From positions 1 through 12,849 of the forward strand of contig JAJBTS010000221.1 of assembly GCA_020860885.1 (NCBI GenBank): DNA of 12,849 nt, given 5' to 3'. A program made the position numbers and the translations under genes. The stretch's first letter is position 1, and each line of letters begins with the position of its first letter. A model generated the notes under the pieces. That model was not told where the DNA came from. It did no database searches and saw only the letters and a program-made list of their open reading frames with translations. Shown one piece after another: positions 6,125 to 12,849 of this stretch. The stretch comes from Bacteroidales bacterium (GTDB lineage: Bacteria; Bacteroidota; Bacteroidia; Bacteroidales; Azobacteroidaceae).

Positions 6125-9100
6125 TTCTTTTTTAAGTTTTTTGCGTATTGACGTCTGCTTCTTCTTACTCCGGTTGCTGCAAAGATAGAATAAAGTGCAG
6201 GAACGTAAATCAATGTCAGGATCGTCGAGAATGTCAAACCGGCTACAATTGTAATACCCATCGGTTGCCACATTTCCGAACCGGCACCTCGTGGTATTGC
6301 CAAAGGAATCATCCCTAAGATAGTGGTAAAAGTAGTCATTAAGATCGGGCGAAGTCTTGAACGTCCTCCGTCAATAACCGCTTTATCAATAGACATACCT
6401 CTTTCCCTGTTCAGGTTGATATAGTCAATCAATACGATACCGTTTTTCACCACAATACCGATCAACATCACCATACCGATCATTGCCATCAAACTCATAG
6501 GTTGCCCGGTTGTTACCAATCCAAGGAATACCCCTGCTATCCCGAATGTCAGAGATAATACTATGATGAAAGGATAAGTCAGAGACTCGAACTGAGCGGC
6601 CATCACAATATAAACCAGTAGTACACAAATGATCATTAATAATCCAAGATCCTGATTGGTTTCCTGCTGGTCTTCATAAGATCCTCCGATTTGAATACCT
6701 ATCTCGGTAGGTATTTTTCCCTCGTCCTGTAATCCCTGAATAACTGTATTGGTTCCCGCGATCACATCACTTAATGCTGCGTTGTAGATGGATCCGGTTA
6801 CCTTATTGATACGTTGACGGTTCTGCCGGTCGATCTGAGGAAGAGAACTTTTCTCAATTACCGTACCCAATTCTTTAACACGGATAGGATTTCCCATACT
6901 GTTGTAAACAGTTATATTTTCGATTTCCTCCAACGATTGGCGGTAGTTTTCATCGTAACGGACTACAATATCGTATTCTTCACCGTCTTCCCTATATTTG
7001 GTCGTTTGTAGCCCATTCATACGGTTACGTACATAATTTGCTACAGTTGCAGAATTTAATCCGTTTTCAGCCAGTTTGGTCCGGTCGAAATCAATCTGGT
7101 ACTCCGTACGGTAATCCTCACGACTGATAACAAGATCCCTTAATCCGTCTACGCTGGCTAATCGAACCCGTAATTCTTCTGCTATAGCATCGGTAATGTC
7201 CAGGTCGTGTCCGTAAATCTCGACATCTACCGTACTGGCTCCGGTACCCATACCGCCGCCGCCACCTGGAGTAACGGTATATTTATATATTTCCGGCATA
7301 TTGTCGAAATCTATACGCAATAAATCTCCTATATCATAGATAGAACGATCACGTTCATCGGCATCGGAGAGACGCATACGCATAGATATCAAATTCGTTG
7401 AATTCGCCTGCATGGCAGCAAAAGTATTATCTTCGTCGGCTTGTCCTACCGTGAACTGGAACGTTTCGATTTCCGGGTATTTTTCTTTAATCAACCGATC
7501 TATTTTCAGTGCTGTTTCCCGGGCAATTTCCATACGCGTTCCGGTAGGCAGATATATGCTTCCGGATATCATAGAGTTATCCGATGCAGGCATAAAGTCA
7601 AATTTAATAACACTCATTGCCGGAATCATGATGATAAAGAATGTAGCCATACACATAAGGAATGTTTTCCAGTGATTGCGCACACACCAGTCAACCAACC
7701 TTGCATAAGCATTATCCAGCCGATCCAACCCGCGGGCAATAGGAGCATAAAGGCGGTCAAAGAATTTGCCCTGAGTCGTTGTAAGGCGTAGCATCTGAGA
7801 ACAGAGCATTGGAGTAAGAGTCAATGCAACAATAATAGATACGGTAATCATGATGGTAACCATCCAGCCCAACTGTTTGAACATTACTCCGGCCAAACCT
7901 GTCGTTAATGTTAACGGGAAGAATACGGCAATGATGGTTAACGTAGAAGCGATAATCGCTACCGCAACCTCATTCGTAGCATAAATAGCTGCTTCTTTAG
8001 GAGCGCTACCTCTCTCAATATGCTTGGTAATATTTTCCAATACTACGATCGCATCATCCACCACCAACCCTATCGCAATAGAGAGCGAGGAGAGCGAAAT
8101 AATGTTCAAACTACCTCCTGTCGCCATCAAATAAATGAATGAACAGATCAGCGATATCGGGATAATCAGGATAACTATAAAAGTAGCCCGCCATCTTCCC
8201 AAGAAGAACATTACAACGAGCATTACAAATAGCATGGCCAGGATGATCGTTTCCGACAGAGTAAAGATAGATTCTTTGATAAAGTCAGAAGAGTCCATTA
8301 CCATAGTCAGCTTAATATCTGAAGGTAATGTTTTCTGGAGCTCGGGTATTAAAGCATTCACTGTTTCTGCAATATCAACAGTATTGGCTCCTGATTGCTT
8401 CTGAACAATGATAGTGGCGCCTTTTACCCCATTGGTATAAGATTCCTGAACTCGGGCCTGAATGGTATCGTTGATAGATGCCACATCATTCAGGAAAATA
8501 TTTCTTCCTCCGTAGCTACCGACAACTATTAACCCCAGTTCTTCGCTGGCCTTAAATTCTCCTTCGATACGTAAGGCATACGTCTGGGAACCAATATCAA
8601 AGTTACCGGCAGGAACGTTGAGGTTTTCGGAGTTGATTGCATTTCCGATCTGTTCCACCGTAAGATTATAGGCTTCTAATCTTTCAGGATAGACATTCAC
8701 CTGGACTTCTCTTTGCGGAGCTCCGGCAATGGTTACCGCACCCACACCGGCTACACGGTTCAGCGGGTTGGCTAATTTGTCGTCCAATATCTTGTAAAGC
8801 GAATTAACACTGGTGGTCGCTGTCGCTGAATAAATAACCACAGGAGTCATATCGGTGCTGAACTTTACAATGATAGGATTGGAAATATCATCCGGTAGGG
8901 TTGATTTTACCATTTCTATTTTATCCCGGACATCATTGGTTGCCAGGTCGATATCTGTTCCGTAATTAAACTCCAGCATAACCATAGACATATTATCCTT
9001 CGACTGCGAAGTGATCGTCTTCAGGTTTTCCGTAGAGTTCAGGGTATTCTCCATCGGACGGGTTACGTTGGTTTCGATATCCGAGGCGCTGGCGCCCGGA

Positions 9101-9252
9101 TAAGCCGTAATAACCGTAAGCATGTTTGTTTCAATCTCAGGAAACAAGTCCACCGGGAGTCGTGTATAGGAAAACAATCCCATAAGCACAATTCCTGCAA
9201 AAATCAATGCGGTGGCTACCGGTCTCTTGACCGCGGTTGAATATAAGCTCAT
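6121..9252 (-). CDS. RND efflux permease, HAE1/AcrB type
   Basis: Proton-driven inner-membrane pump subunit, 1043 residues, the normal size for the AcrB/MexB class. It has the N-terminal helix after the conserved KRPVATAL, the SASDIETNVTRPMEN porter motif, and the TM4 proton relay GLVVDDAIVVLENI with D399 and D400. A second half repeats the plan and has GIVVKNGIVLIDY in TM10, where K936 matches the relay lysine of drug pumps; this favours HAE1 over the metal-type CusA group. A glycine-rich loop (about residues 661-671) sits in the second porter domain. The frame is open to a TTG at 9276, but the family start MSLYSTAVKRP fits the ATG at 9252. It lies 75 nt after the adaptor gene and overlaps the PII-like gene. 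Substrates cannot be inferred; antimicrobials or bile-type compounds are common for the class. Confidence 0.93.
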   Translation of the reverse strand: MSLYSTAVKRPVATALIFAGIVLMGLFSYTRLPVDLFPEIETNMLTVITAYPGASASDIETNVTRPMENTLNSTENLKTITSQSKDNMSMVMLEFNYGTDIDLATNDVRDKIEMVKSTLPDDISNPIIVKFSTDMTPVVIYSATATTSVNSLYKILDDKLANPLNRVAGVGAVTIAGAPQREVQVNVYPERLEAYNLTVEQIGNAINSENLNVPAGNFDIGSQTYALRIEGEFKASEELGLIVVGSYGGRNIFLNDVASINDTIQARVQESYTNGVKGATIIVQKQSGANTVDIAETVNALIPELQKTLPSDIKLTMVMDSSDFIKESIFTLSETIILAMLFVMLVVMFFLGRWRATFIVILIIPISLICSFIYLMATGGSLNIISLSSLSIAIGLVVDDAIVVLENITKHIERGSAPKEAAIYATNEVAVAIIASTLTIIAVFFPLTLTTGLAGVMFKQLGWMVTIMITVSIIVALTLTPMLCSQMLRLTTTQGKFFDRLYAPIARGLDRLDNAYARLVDWCVRNHWKTFLMCMATFFIIMIPAMSVIKFDFMPASDNSMISGSIYLPTGTRMEIARETALKIDRLIKEKYPEIETFQFTVGQADEDNTFAAMQANSTNLISMRMRLSDADERDRSIYDIGDLLRIDFDNMPEIYKYTVTPGGGGGMGTGASTVDVEIYGHDLDITDAIAEELRVRLASVDGLRDLVISREDYRTEYQIDFDRTKLAENGLNSATVANYVRNRMNGLQTTKYREDGEEYDIVVRYDENYRQSLEEIENITVYNSMGNPIRVKELGTVIEKSSLPQIDRQNRQRINKVTGSIYNAALSDVIAGTNTVIQGLQDEGKIPTEIGIQIGGSYEDQQETNQDLGLLMIICVLLVYIVMAAQFESLTYPFIIVLSLTFGIAGVFLGLVTTGQPMSLMAMIGMVMLIGIVVKNGIVLIDYINLNRERGMSIDKAVIDGGRSRLRPILMTTFTTILGMIPLAIPRGAGSEMWQPMGITIVAGLTFSTILTLIYVPALYSIFAATGVRRSRRQYAKNLKKK

Positions 9253-9266
9253 ATTATATTTGTTAT

Positions 9267-9307
9267 TAATTAACAATCCATACTTGTATTACATGGATTG
9301 TTAGTTA
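9267..9307. promoter_or_regulatory. intra-operon hairpin between adaptor and permease genes
   Basis: Bases 9267-9281 (taattaacaatccat) are inverted at 9293-9307 with 14 of 15 pairs and an 11-nt loop. In the direction of transcription the hairpin falls after the adaptor stop and ends 14 nt before the permease ATG. No T-tract follows, so it is not a standard intrinsic terminator. It may stabilise the upstream mRNA, mark a processing site, or control access to the permease start. Confidence 0.6.
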
Positions 9308-9327
9308 TTGGGTGTTATTTAATCTTA

Positions 9328-10356
9328 TTACTCGTTAGTTAAAACCTCGACAGAACTACCGTCTACCAACCGGGTTTGTCCTGCTGTTACTACAACATCG
9401 CCCGGATTGATACCTGAAAGGATCTCGTAATTTTCTCCGAGGCGCAGGCCCAGTTCCACTTTGCGGTATCTGGCTATTCCGTTTTCAATAATATAAACAT
9501 ACCGGTCATTGGAACCCGCTTGCTTCTGAACGGCAGCATCGGGAACGACAATACTTTCATGTTCCCCGAAATCCAGTGTTACACGGGCATACATCCCGGG
9601 ACGAACTTTCATATTCTTATTATCTATAGCCACTTCCACACCAAAGGTATGTGTCGCAGCATCGATAGTCGGGTAAATCAAAGCTACTTTTCCTGTGAAC
9701 ATTTCGTCTCCGTAAACATCCAGCTTAATTTCGGCAGGCATACCTGTTTTAACTTTTGAGAAGTAAGACTCCGAAACATAGATAATAGCCTTCAACGGAT
9801 TTAGTTGTTCGACAGTCAGGATAGGCAATTGAGCGAAAACATTTCCGTTGTCATAATTCCTGGCGGTAACAATTCCGTTAATGGGACTCCTTAAAGTAGT
9901 ATTCTCCTGGATATTTCCGATTGCCGTTTCCAAAACATCGATCTGGGTTTTCATCTGATCGACTTGTTGCTGGGCAATTCCTCCGACTTTCAACAGTTCG
10001 TTGTATCGTTCGTAATCTCTTTGAAGATTGCTTAACTGAACGGTTTGCTGATCCAGGTTGGATGATTCCATCTGCGCCAGTATCTGTCCTTTCGAAACCC
10101 GGTCACCCACTTCTACGAATATTTTTTCTATACGTCCGGGCAGGGTGGGAGTAATCTGGTTGATAACTTCGGATTGTACATTTGCCGTATAAGTCGAAAA
10201 TTCTGTTACGGGTTGAAGTCTGGTATCCGTAACATTGACTTTCACCGCAGTGGATACATTTTCTGTATTTTCCTGTGTCTTCTCACCGCCACATGAAACG
10301 AACACACCGAATCCTAAAATAAAAGGAAGCGTCTTAAGTAATTTTTTTGTTTTCAT
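9328..10356 (-). CDS. RND periplasmic adaptor (membrane-fusion) lipoprotein
   Basis: Links the RND permease to the outer-membrane channel. The 342-residue protein starts with a lipoprotein signal: basic MKTKK, a hydrophobic core, and the lipobox FVSC with the lipidated cysteine at residue 22, so it is anchored in the inner membrane facing the periplasm. Then come the first barrel/lipoyl half (ITPTLPGRIEKIFVEVGDRVSKGQILAQM), a coiled-coil hairpin (about residues 95-150, LSNLQRDYERYNELLKVGGIAQQQVDQMKTQIDVLE), the second lipoyl half (LRSPINGIVTARNYDNGNVF), a beta-barrel (AEIKLDVYGDEMFTGKVALIYP) and a membrane-proximal end. This is the order expected for HlyD/AcrA-type adaptors. It follows the TolC-like gene after 11 nt and precedes the permease. 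Confidence 0.92.
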   Translation of the reverse strand: MKTKKLLKTLPFILGFGVFVSCGGEKTQENTENVSTAVKVNVTDTRLQPVTEFSTYTANVQSEVINQITPTLPGRIEKIFVEVGDRVSKGQILAQMESSNLDQQTVQLSNLQRDYERYNELLKVGGIAQQQVDQMKTQIDVLETAIGNIQENTTLRSPINGIVTARNYDNGNVFAQLPILTVEQLNPLKAIIYVSESYFSKVKTGMPAEIKLDVYGDEMFTGKVALIYPTIDAATHTFGVEVAIDNKNMKVRPGMYARVTLDFGEHESIVVPDAAVQKQAGSNDRYVYIIENGIARYRKVELGLRLGENYEILSGINPGDVVVTAGQTRLVDGSSVEVLTNE

Positions 10357-10367
10357 ATAGTTGTTAT

Positions 10368-11879
10368 TTATTTATTTTCATTCATAAGATCGATATCAAT
10401 TCCCAAAGTTTTGTCTAAGTCTGCTTTAGACGCCAGAAAGTTATATATAGCCTGGTTGAATGCTAAACTGGCTTGTGTTAAGCCGAGTTGGGCATCGTTC
10501 AATTCCAGCAAGGTTCCCATACCTGTATCGTATAGTTTCTGAGATATTTCATACCCTTTCTGAGCCTGTGCAATCACATCTTTCGTGGAAAATACCTGTT
10601 CCACATAATTAGTCATGTTATTTACACTGTTATTAACCGCTAATTTAAGATTCCGAACGATGTCTTCCCGTTGCCATTTCATCTGTTCCAGGGAAACTTT
10701 CGTCTGTTTGATATCGTTCCTTTTCTTTAATCCGTCGAAAATCGGAACGGATATGGTAACACCCACATTTGAATAAGGATTCCATTTATAGTCTCCGAAT
10801 TTGAAATTGTTATTCATTGACATATAAGTATAGTTTCCGGTAAGGGCAATAGTGGGTAGGTATTGAGCTTTATAAAGAGACAGGGTTTTTTGAAGTTGCT
10901 CCGTTTGAATATCGAATTGCCTTAAATCGGAGTTGTAATTCAATGTAGTATCCACCGATAAAATTTCATTATAGAGAGCATTTTCATAATCGAGTAAACT
11001 GCCTTGCACCTCAATTTCCTGATCTATATCAATTCCCATCAATGCTTTTAACTGCAAAGTTGCCAGGTTGTATGCATTTTGCGCCTGCGTTAAGTTAGGC
11101 TTGATGTTTTTTACATTTACATCGGCCCGGATAAGATCAAATTCTGAAACAATTCCCTGGTCGAATTTATTTTTAATATCGTTATAACTCAATTCGGCAT
11201 TATCATAACTTTCCTGCAATACATTGTAAGAGTCTTTCGCCAAAAGTACTGAATAATAAGTTTTTCTTATGGAAGTGATCATCTCAATCCGGGAAGAACG
11301 GGCAGTTTCCACCGCTAGTTCGACATCCAGGCTGGATATTTGAAGACTTTTCCATAAGGTAGGAACCACTACCGGCCAGTTCAGGTTAAAACCACCTGTC
11401 CAGGTGTTATCACGACCCATGGTCATACCTCCGTCACCACTTTTAGCAGCATTTTCTTCATTAATTATTTCTTGTACCTTTTCAACATTATTTTTTAGGG
11501 TTCCCGATACATAATTCGGATCCACACCTTGTAAAGTTAAATCAGTTCCGCCGATAATAGGAGCAAACATATCCCCAAACATGCTGCCTCCACCTTCATC
11601 GAAATATACTACCTGCTTTTTTACGGCCCGTGTATACTGGCCTACCAGATCAATCTGCGGATAAAGAGCCGATTGTGCTGATTTTTTTGCATACTTCTTT
11701 TTCTGAATCTCCAGATCGGCAATTTTTACCGTCGGATTTTCACTTAATGCAATTTCAATAGCTTTCTCCAGGTCGATAGTTAAAGGAGGAGCCTGCTGTT
11801 CGGTTTGAGCGTTCACCATCAGCGGTGCGATAATAGCGATAATTGCTGTGCTCATTTTTTTTCCAAAATCTAATTTCAT
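10368..11879 (-). CDS. TolC-family outer-membrane efflux protein
   Basis: Outer-membrane channel for the tripartite pump. The 503 residues begin with a signal peptide (hydrophobic AIIAIIAPLMVNA, likely cleaved after Ala24, before QTEQ) with no lipobox, unlike OprM-type lipoproteins. The mature chain starts with the OEP opening LTIDLEKAIEIALSENPTVKIADLEIQKKKYAKKSAQSALYPQID, then has two repeats of long helical segments. YNDIKNKFDQGIVSEFDLIRADVNVKN falls in the first, and YEISQKLYDTGMGTLLELNDAQLGLTQASLAFNQAIYNFL in the second, the characteristic hairpin entrance motifs. A Gly/Met-rich insert (about 96-155) separates the first strand from the helices. The gene starts 19 nt after the tetR stop and is followed by the adaptor. 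Confidence 0.92.
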   Translation of the reverse strand: MKLDFGKKMSTAIIAIIAPLMVNAQTEQQAPPLTIDLEKAIEIALSENPTVKIADLEIQKKKYAKKSAQSALYPQIDLVGQYTRAVKKQVVYFDEGGGSMFGDMFAPIIGGTDLTLQGVDPNYVSGTLKNNVEKVQEIINEENAAKSGDGGMTMGRDNTWTGGFNLNWPVVVPTLWKSLQISSLDVELAVETARSSRIEMITSIRKTYYSVLLAKDSYNVLQESYDNAELSYNDIKNKFDQGIVSEFDLIRADVNVKNIKPNLTQAQNAYNLATLQLKALMGIDIDQEIEVQGSLLDYENALYNEILSVDTTLNYNSDLRQFDIQTEQLQKTLSLYKAQYLPTIALTGNYTYMSMNNNFKFGDYKWNPYSNVGVTISVPIFDGLKKRNDIKQTKVSLEQMKWQREDIVRNLKLAVNNSVNNMTNYVEQVFSTKDVIAQAQKGYEISQKLYDTGMGTLLELNDAQLGLTQASLAFNQAIYNFLASKADLDKTLGIDIDLMNENK

Positions 11880-11898
11880 AAGATCTTCTACCTATAAA

Positions 11899-12528
11899 TT
11901 ATTGTATATTGTTTGTTTCTGAGTTGTTAAGCTTAGTAATCATTTCATCGATTACTTCGTTTCCTTTAGTTGTGGCAATTCCTCTTGTAAAGTTGAGAAT
12001 GATTGCGCGTACAAATTGATTAATAGGAAATTTGTCCGTAGGAATATAATCTCCTTCCATAAGGGTTCTGAATTGACTTTTAATTAGCCAGATGCAAATT
12101 TCAAAGTTGATATTATCTCTGATTAATTTTTGTTCAACTCCACGCTGGAATAGTGGAATAAGGGTTTTAATGCCGTCTCCTTGTTTGTTTTCTATTTTCT
12201 GATAAAGTCGGGGGTGATACTTCTTTAAATCATGAATAACCGATTTATTCACGTTGTGGACATCGTTAAGATGTTTCGCATAAATACGCATCATTGTGTC
12301 GATCACATTTTCGGATCCGCTGACTATTTTTTCAATTTCTTCGTCGGCGGTATGCATGTGAGCGTTGATGCTCTCTTCCAGAAGGTGTTCTTTGTCTTTG
12401 AAAACTTCGTAAAGAGTTCGTTTCGATATGCCCATATGATTGGCAATATCTGACATGGTAACGCTTCTGATACCATTTTTGAAAAAGAGATTGGAGGCCT
12501 CTTTTATAATTCTTTCTTTTAAATCCAT
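11899..12528 (-). CDS. TetR/AcrR-family transcriptional regulator
   Basis: A 209-residue DNA-binding repressor. The N-terminal tri-helical domain (about 1-50) carries the TetR helix-turn-helix: VTMSDIANHMGISKRTLYEVFKDKEHLLEESI, preceded by RIIKEASNLFFKNGIRS. The remainder (about 55-200) is all-helical, as in ligand-binding and dimerisation domains, and ends in IATTKGNEVIDEMITKLNN. It is the first gene of the efflux operon, 19 nt before the TolC-like gene, so it probably represses its own operon and is released by a pump substrate (family knowledge plus position). A 28-bp palindrome lies in its promoter and is the likely target. The ATG chosen is preceded by AAGGCAAAAG, a weak purine-rich leader. 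Confidence 0.93.
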   Translation of the reverse strand: MDLKERIIKEASNLFFKNGIRSVTMSDIANHMGISKRTLYEVFKDKEHLLEESINAHMHTADEEIEKIVSGSENVIDTMMRIYAKHLNDVHNVNKSVIHDLKKYHPRLYQKIENKQGDGIKTLIPLFQRGVEQKLIRDNINFEICIWLIKSQFRTLMEGDYIPTDKFPINQFVRAIILNFTRGIATTKGNEVIDEMITKLNNSETNNIQ

Positions 12529-12550
12529 CTTTTGCCTTAAAAATAGACTG

Positions 12551-12582
12551 CAAAGGAAATGAAAACTTTTGAAACGCGCAAA
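12551..12582 (-). promoter_or_regulatory. Bacteroidetes-type promoter of the tetR-efflux operon
   Basis: On the minus strand there is TTTG (12582-12579) as a -33 element, a 20-nt spacer, and TTCCTTTG (12558-12551), a 7/8 match to TAnnTTTG. It lies 22 nt before the tetR ATG, at an expected distance. A perfect-arm palindrome overlaps the spacer and the -33 box, placing repressor and polymerase in competition. The start site is not mapped. Confidence 0.6.
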
Positions 12583-12588
12583 GTTTTC
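12561..12588. promoter_or_regulatory. 28-bp palindrome, candidate TetR operator
   Basis: GAAAACTTT (12561-12569) is exactly inverted as AAAGTTTTC (12580-12588) around a 10-nt spacer. Length and symmetry fit TetR-family operators bound by one or two dimers. It covers the -33 box and spacer of the tetR promoter, the usual site for autorepression. Binding itself is an inference from position. Confidence 0.65.
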
Positions 12589-12735
12589 TGGTTTTTATTT
12601 GTGTTAAAAGACGTTTATAGAAGAACCGTAAACCTTATATTCCAGTACGGATTTTAGGTTTAAGGCTGAATAAAGAATCATAAGTGTTTGGAGGTCAATA
12701 GAATTGTTAAATTTGGATTTTTTAACGGAAAGTTT

Positions 12736-12784
12736 CAGTTAACAGTTAACAGTAAGCAGTAAACAGTGAACAGTCATCAGTAAG
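12736..12784. repeat. seven tandem CAGTNNN heptamers
   Basis: Seven uninterrupted 7-mers: CAGTTAA, CAGTTAA, CAGTAAG, CAGTAAA, CAGTGAA, CAGTCAT, CAGTAAG. The CAGT core is invariant while the last three bases vary. This is the same family as the inverted array at 5760-5829. Bases 12757-12781 match 5767-5791 at 23 of 25 positions in direct orientation. The array lies just left of an apparent insertion-sequence end. Confidence 0.85.
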
Positions 12785-12794
12785 CAAGATATTA

Positions 12795-12849
12795 TGTCTT
12801 GTCCTGACATAGGTTGACACAAAAAAAGCTAAAAACTTATGTCAAGATT
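12795..12849. mobile_element. apparent terminus of an insertion sequence (partial)
   Basis: The segment beginning TGTCTTGTCCTGACATAGG and continuing TTGACAC resembles ends I recall from Bacteroidetes IS3-type elements. TCCTGACATAGGTT at 12802-12815 is inverted at 12834-12847 (AACTTATGTCAAGA, 12 of 14 pairs), as in ends with repeated transposase-binding sites. The window stops before any transposase gene, so the identity is a recollection-based inference and the exact boundary (12795 or 12800) is uncertain. Confidence 0.4.

Larger units (their letters stand above)
12529..12735. other. non-coding leader and upstream region of the tetR operon
   Basis: This gene-free stretch holds the tetR promoter and operator (12551-12588) and, further upstream, an imperfect stem (CCGTAAACCTTA at 12626-12637 against TTAGGTTTAAGG at 12654-12665, 10 of 12 pairs). 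I see no credible gene in it. The remaining AT-rich DNA to 12735 shows nothing I can name. Confidence 0.5.

Noticed and set aside
6125-6271. Longer N-terminus for the PII-like protein, starting at 6271
   Set aside because: This region encodes the conserved C-terminus of the permease in another frame, and the ATG at 6124 gives a standard PII start with an ATGA junction.
7441-7791. 116-codon plus-strand open frame
   Set aside because: It lies wholly within the permease gene on the opposite strand and has a low-complexity, His/Arg/Cys-rich product; it is a shadow of real coding sequence.
6121-9252. Heavy-metal (CusA/CzcA) type RND pump, suggested by the PII-like neighbour
   Set aside because: The DD pair in TM4 and the KN pair in TM10 follow the drug-pump (HAE1) pattern, and the CusA-type methionine relay is not apparent.
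9253-9276. TTG start at 9276 for the permease
   Set aside because: It would fall in the intra-operon hairpin and add eight residues not seen in the family; the ATG at 9252 begins the typical MSLYSTAVKRP.
9267-9307. Intrinsic terminator inside the efflux operon
   Set aside because: The stem is AT-rich and no T-tract follows it in the direction of transcription, and the downstream genes have no promoter of their own that I can see.
12736-12784. CRISPR array
   Set aside because: The units are contiguous 7-mers with no 25-40-nt repeats, no unique spacers and no cas genes.

Overview
The window looks like chromosomal DNA from a Bacteroidales bacterium, perhaps in the Porphyromonadaceae/Dysgonomonadaceae/Tannerellaceae range. 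The DNA is AT-rich. Most start codons have A/T-rich leaders without a clear Shine-Dalgarno sequence. One promoter resembles the Bacteroidetes -33 TTTG / -7 TAnnTTTG type. A DUF3256 protein, a family I know only from this phylum, is present. The exact genus cannot be fixed by eye.

Left part (1-3.65 kb): the last 13 codons of an unidentified gene abut a GT-B glycosyltransferase on the plus strand. Convergent to it is a minus-strand operon of truA (tRNA pseudouridine synthase), an EamA/DMT-type transporter and the DUF3256 lipid-free secreted protein. truA diverges from the next block.

Middle (3.65-5.83 kb): a plus-strand chaperone operon, grpE-dnaJ, ends in a one-base overlap with a small PqqD-like (RRE-fold) protein. 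No radical-SAM or peptide-maturation gene is visible nearby. The operon ends in a large hairpin made of inverted CAGTNNN heptamers, which lies between two convergent stop codons.

Right part (5.83-12.53 kb): a minus-strand efflux operon, in transcription order TetR regulator, TolC-like outer-membrane factor, lipoprotein membrane-fusion protein, RND permease and a small PII-like protein. The PII-like gene overlaps the permease by ATGA, so a signalling-type subunit is probably made together with the pump. Upstream of tetR is a Bacteroidetes-type promoter carrying a 28-bp palindrome with perfect 9-bp arms, a strong candidate for the TetR operator. A 15-bp-arm hairpin sits between the adaptor and permease genes.

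Right edge (12.53-12.85 kb): promoter DNA, then seven tandem CAGTNNN heptamers, then what looks like the terminus of an insertion sequence cut by the window end. The heptamer arrays at 5.76 kb and 12.74 kb bracket the whole efflux operon and share a 25-nt direct repeat (23/25 identical).

Most of the window is conventional. The parts most worth a second look are the PII-like subunit of the efflux operon, the operator palindrome, the heptamer repeats and the PqqD-like gene in the chaperone operon.
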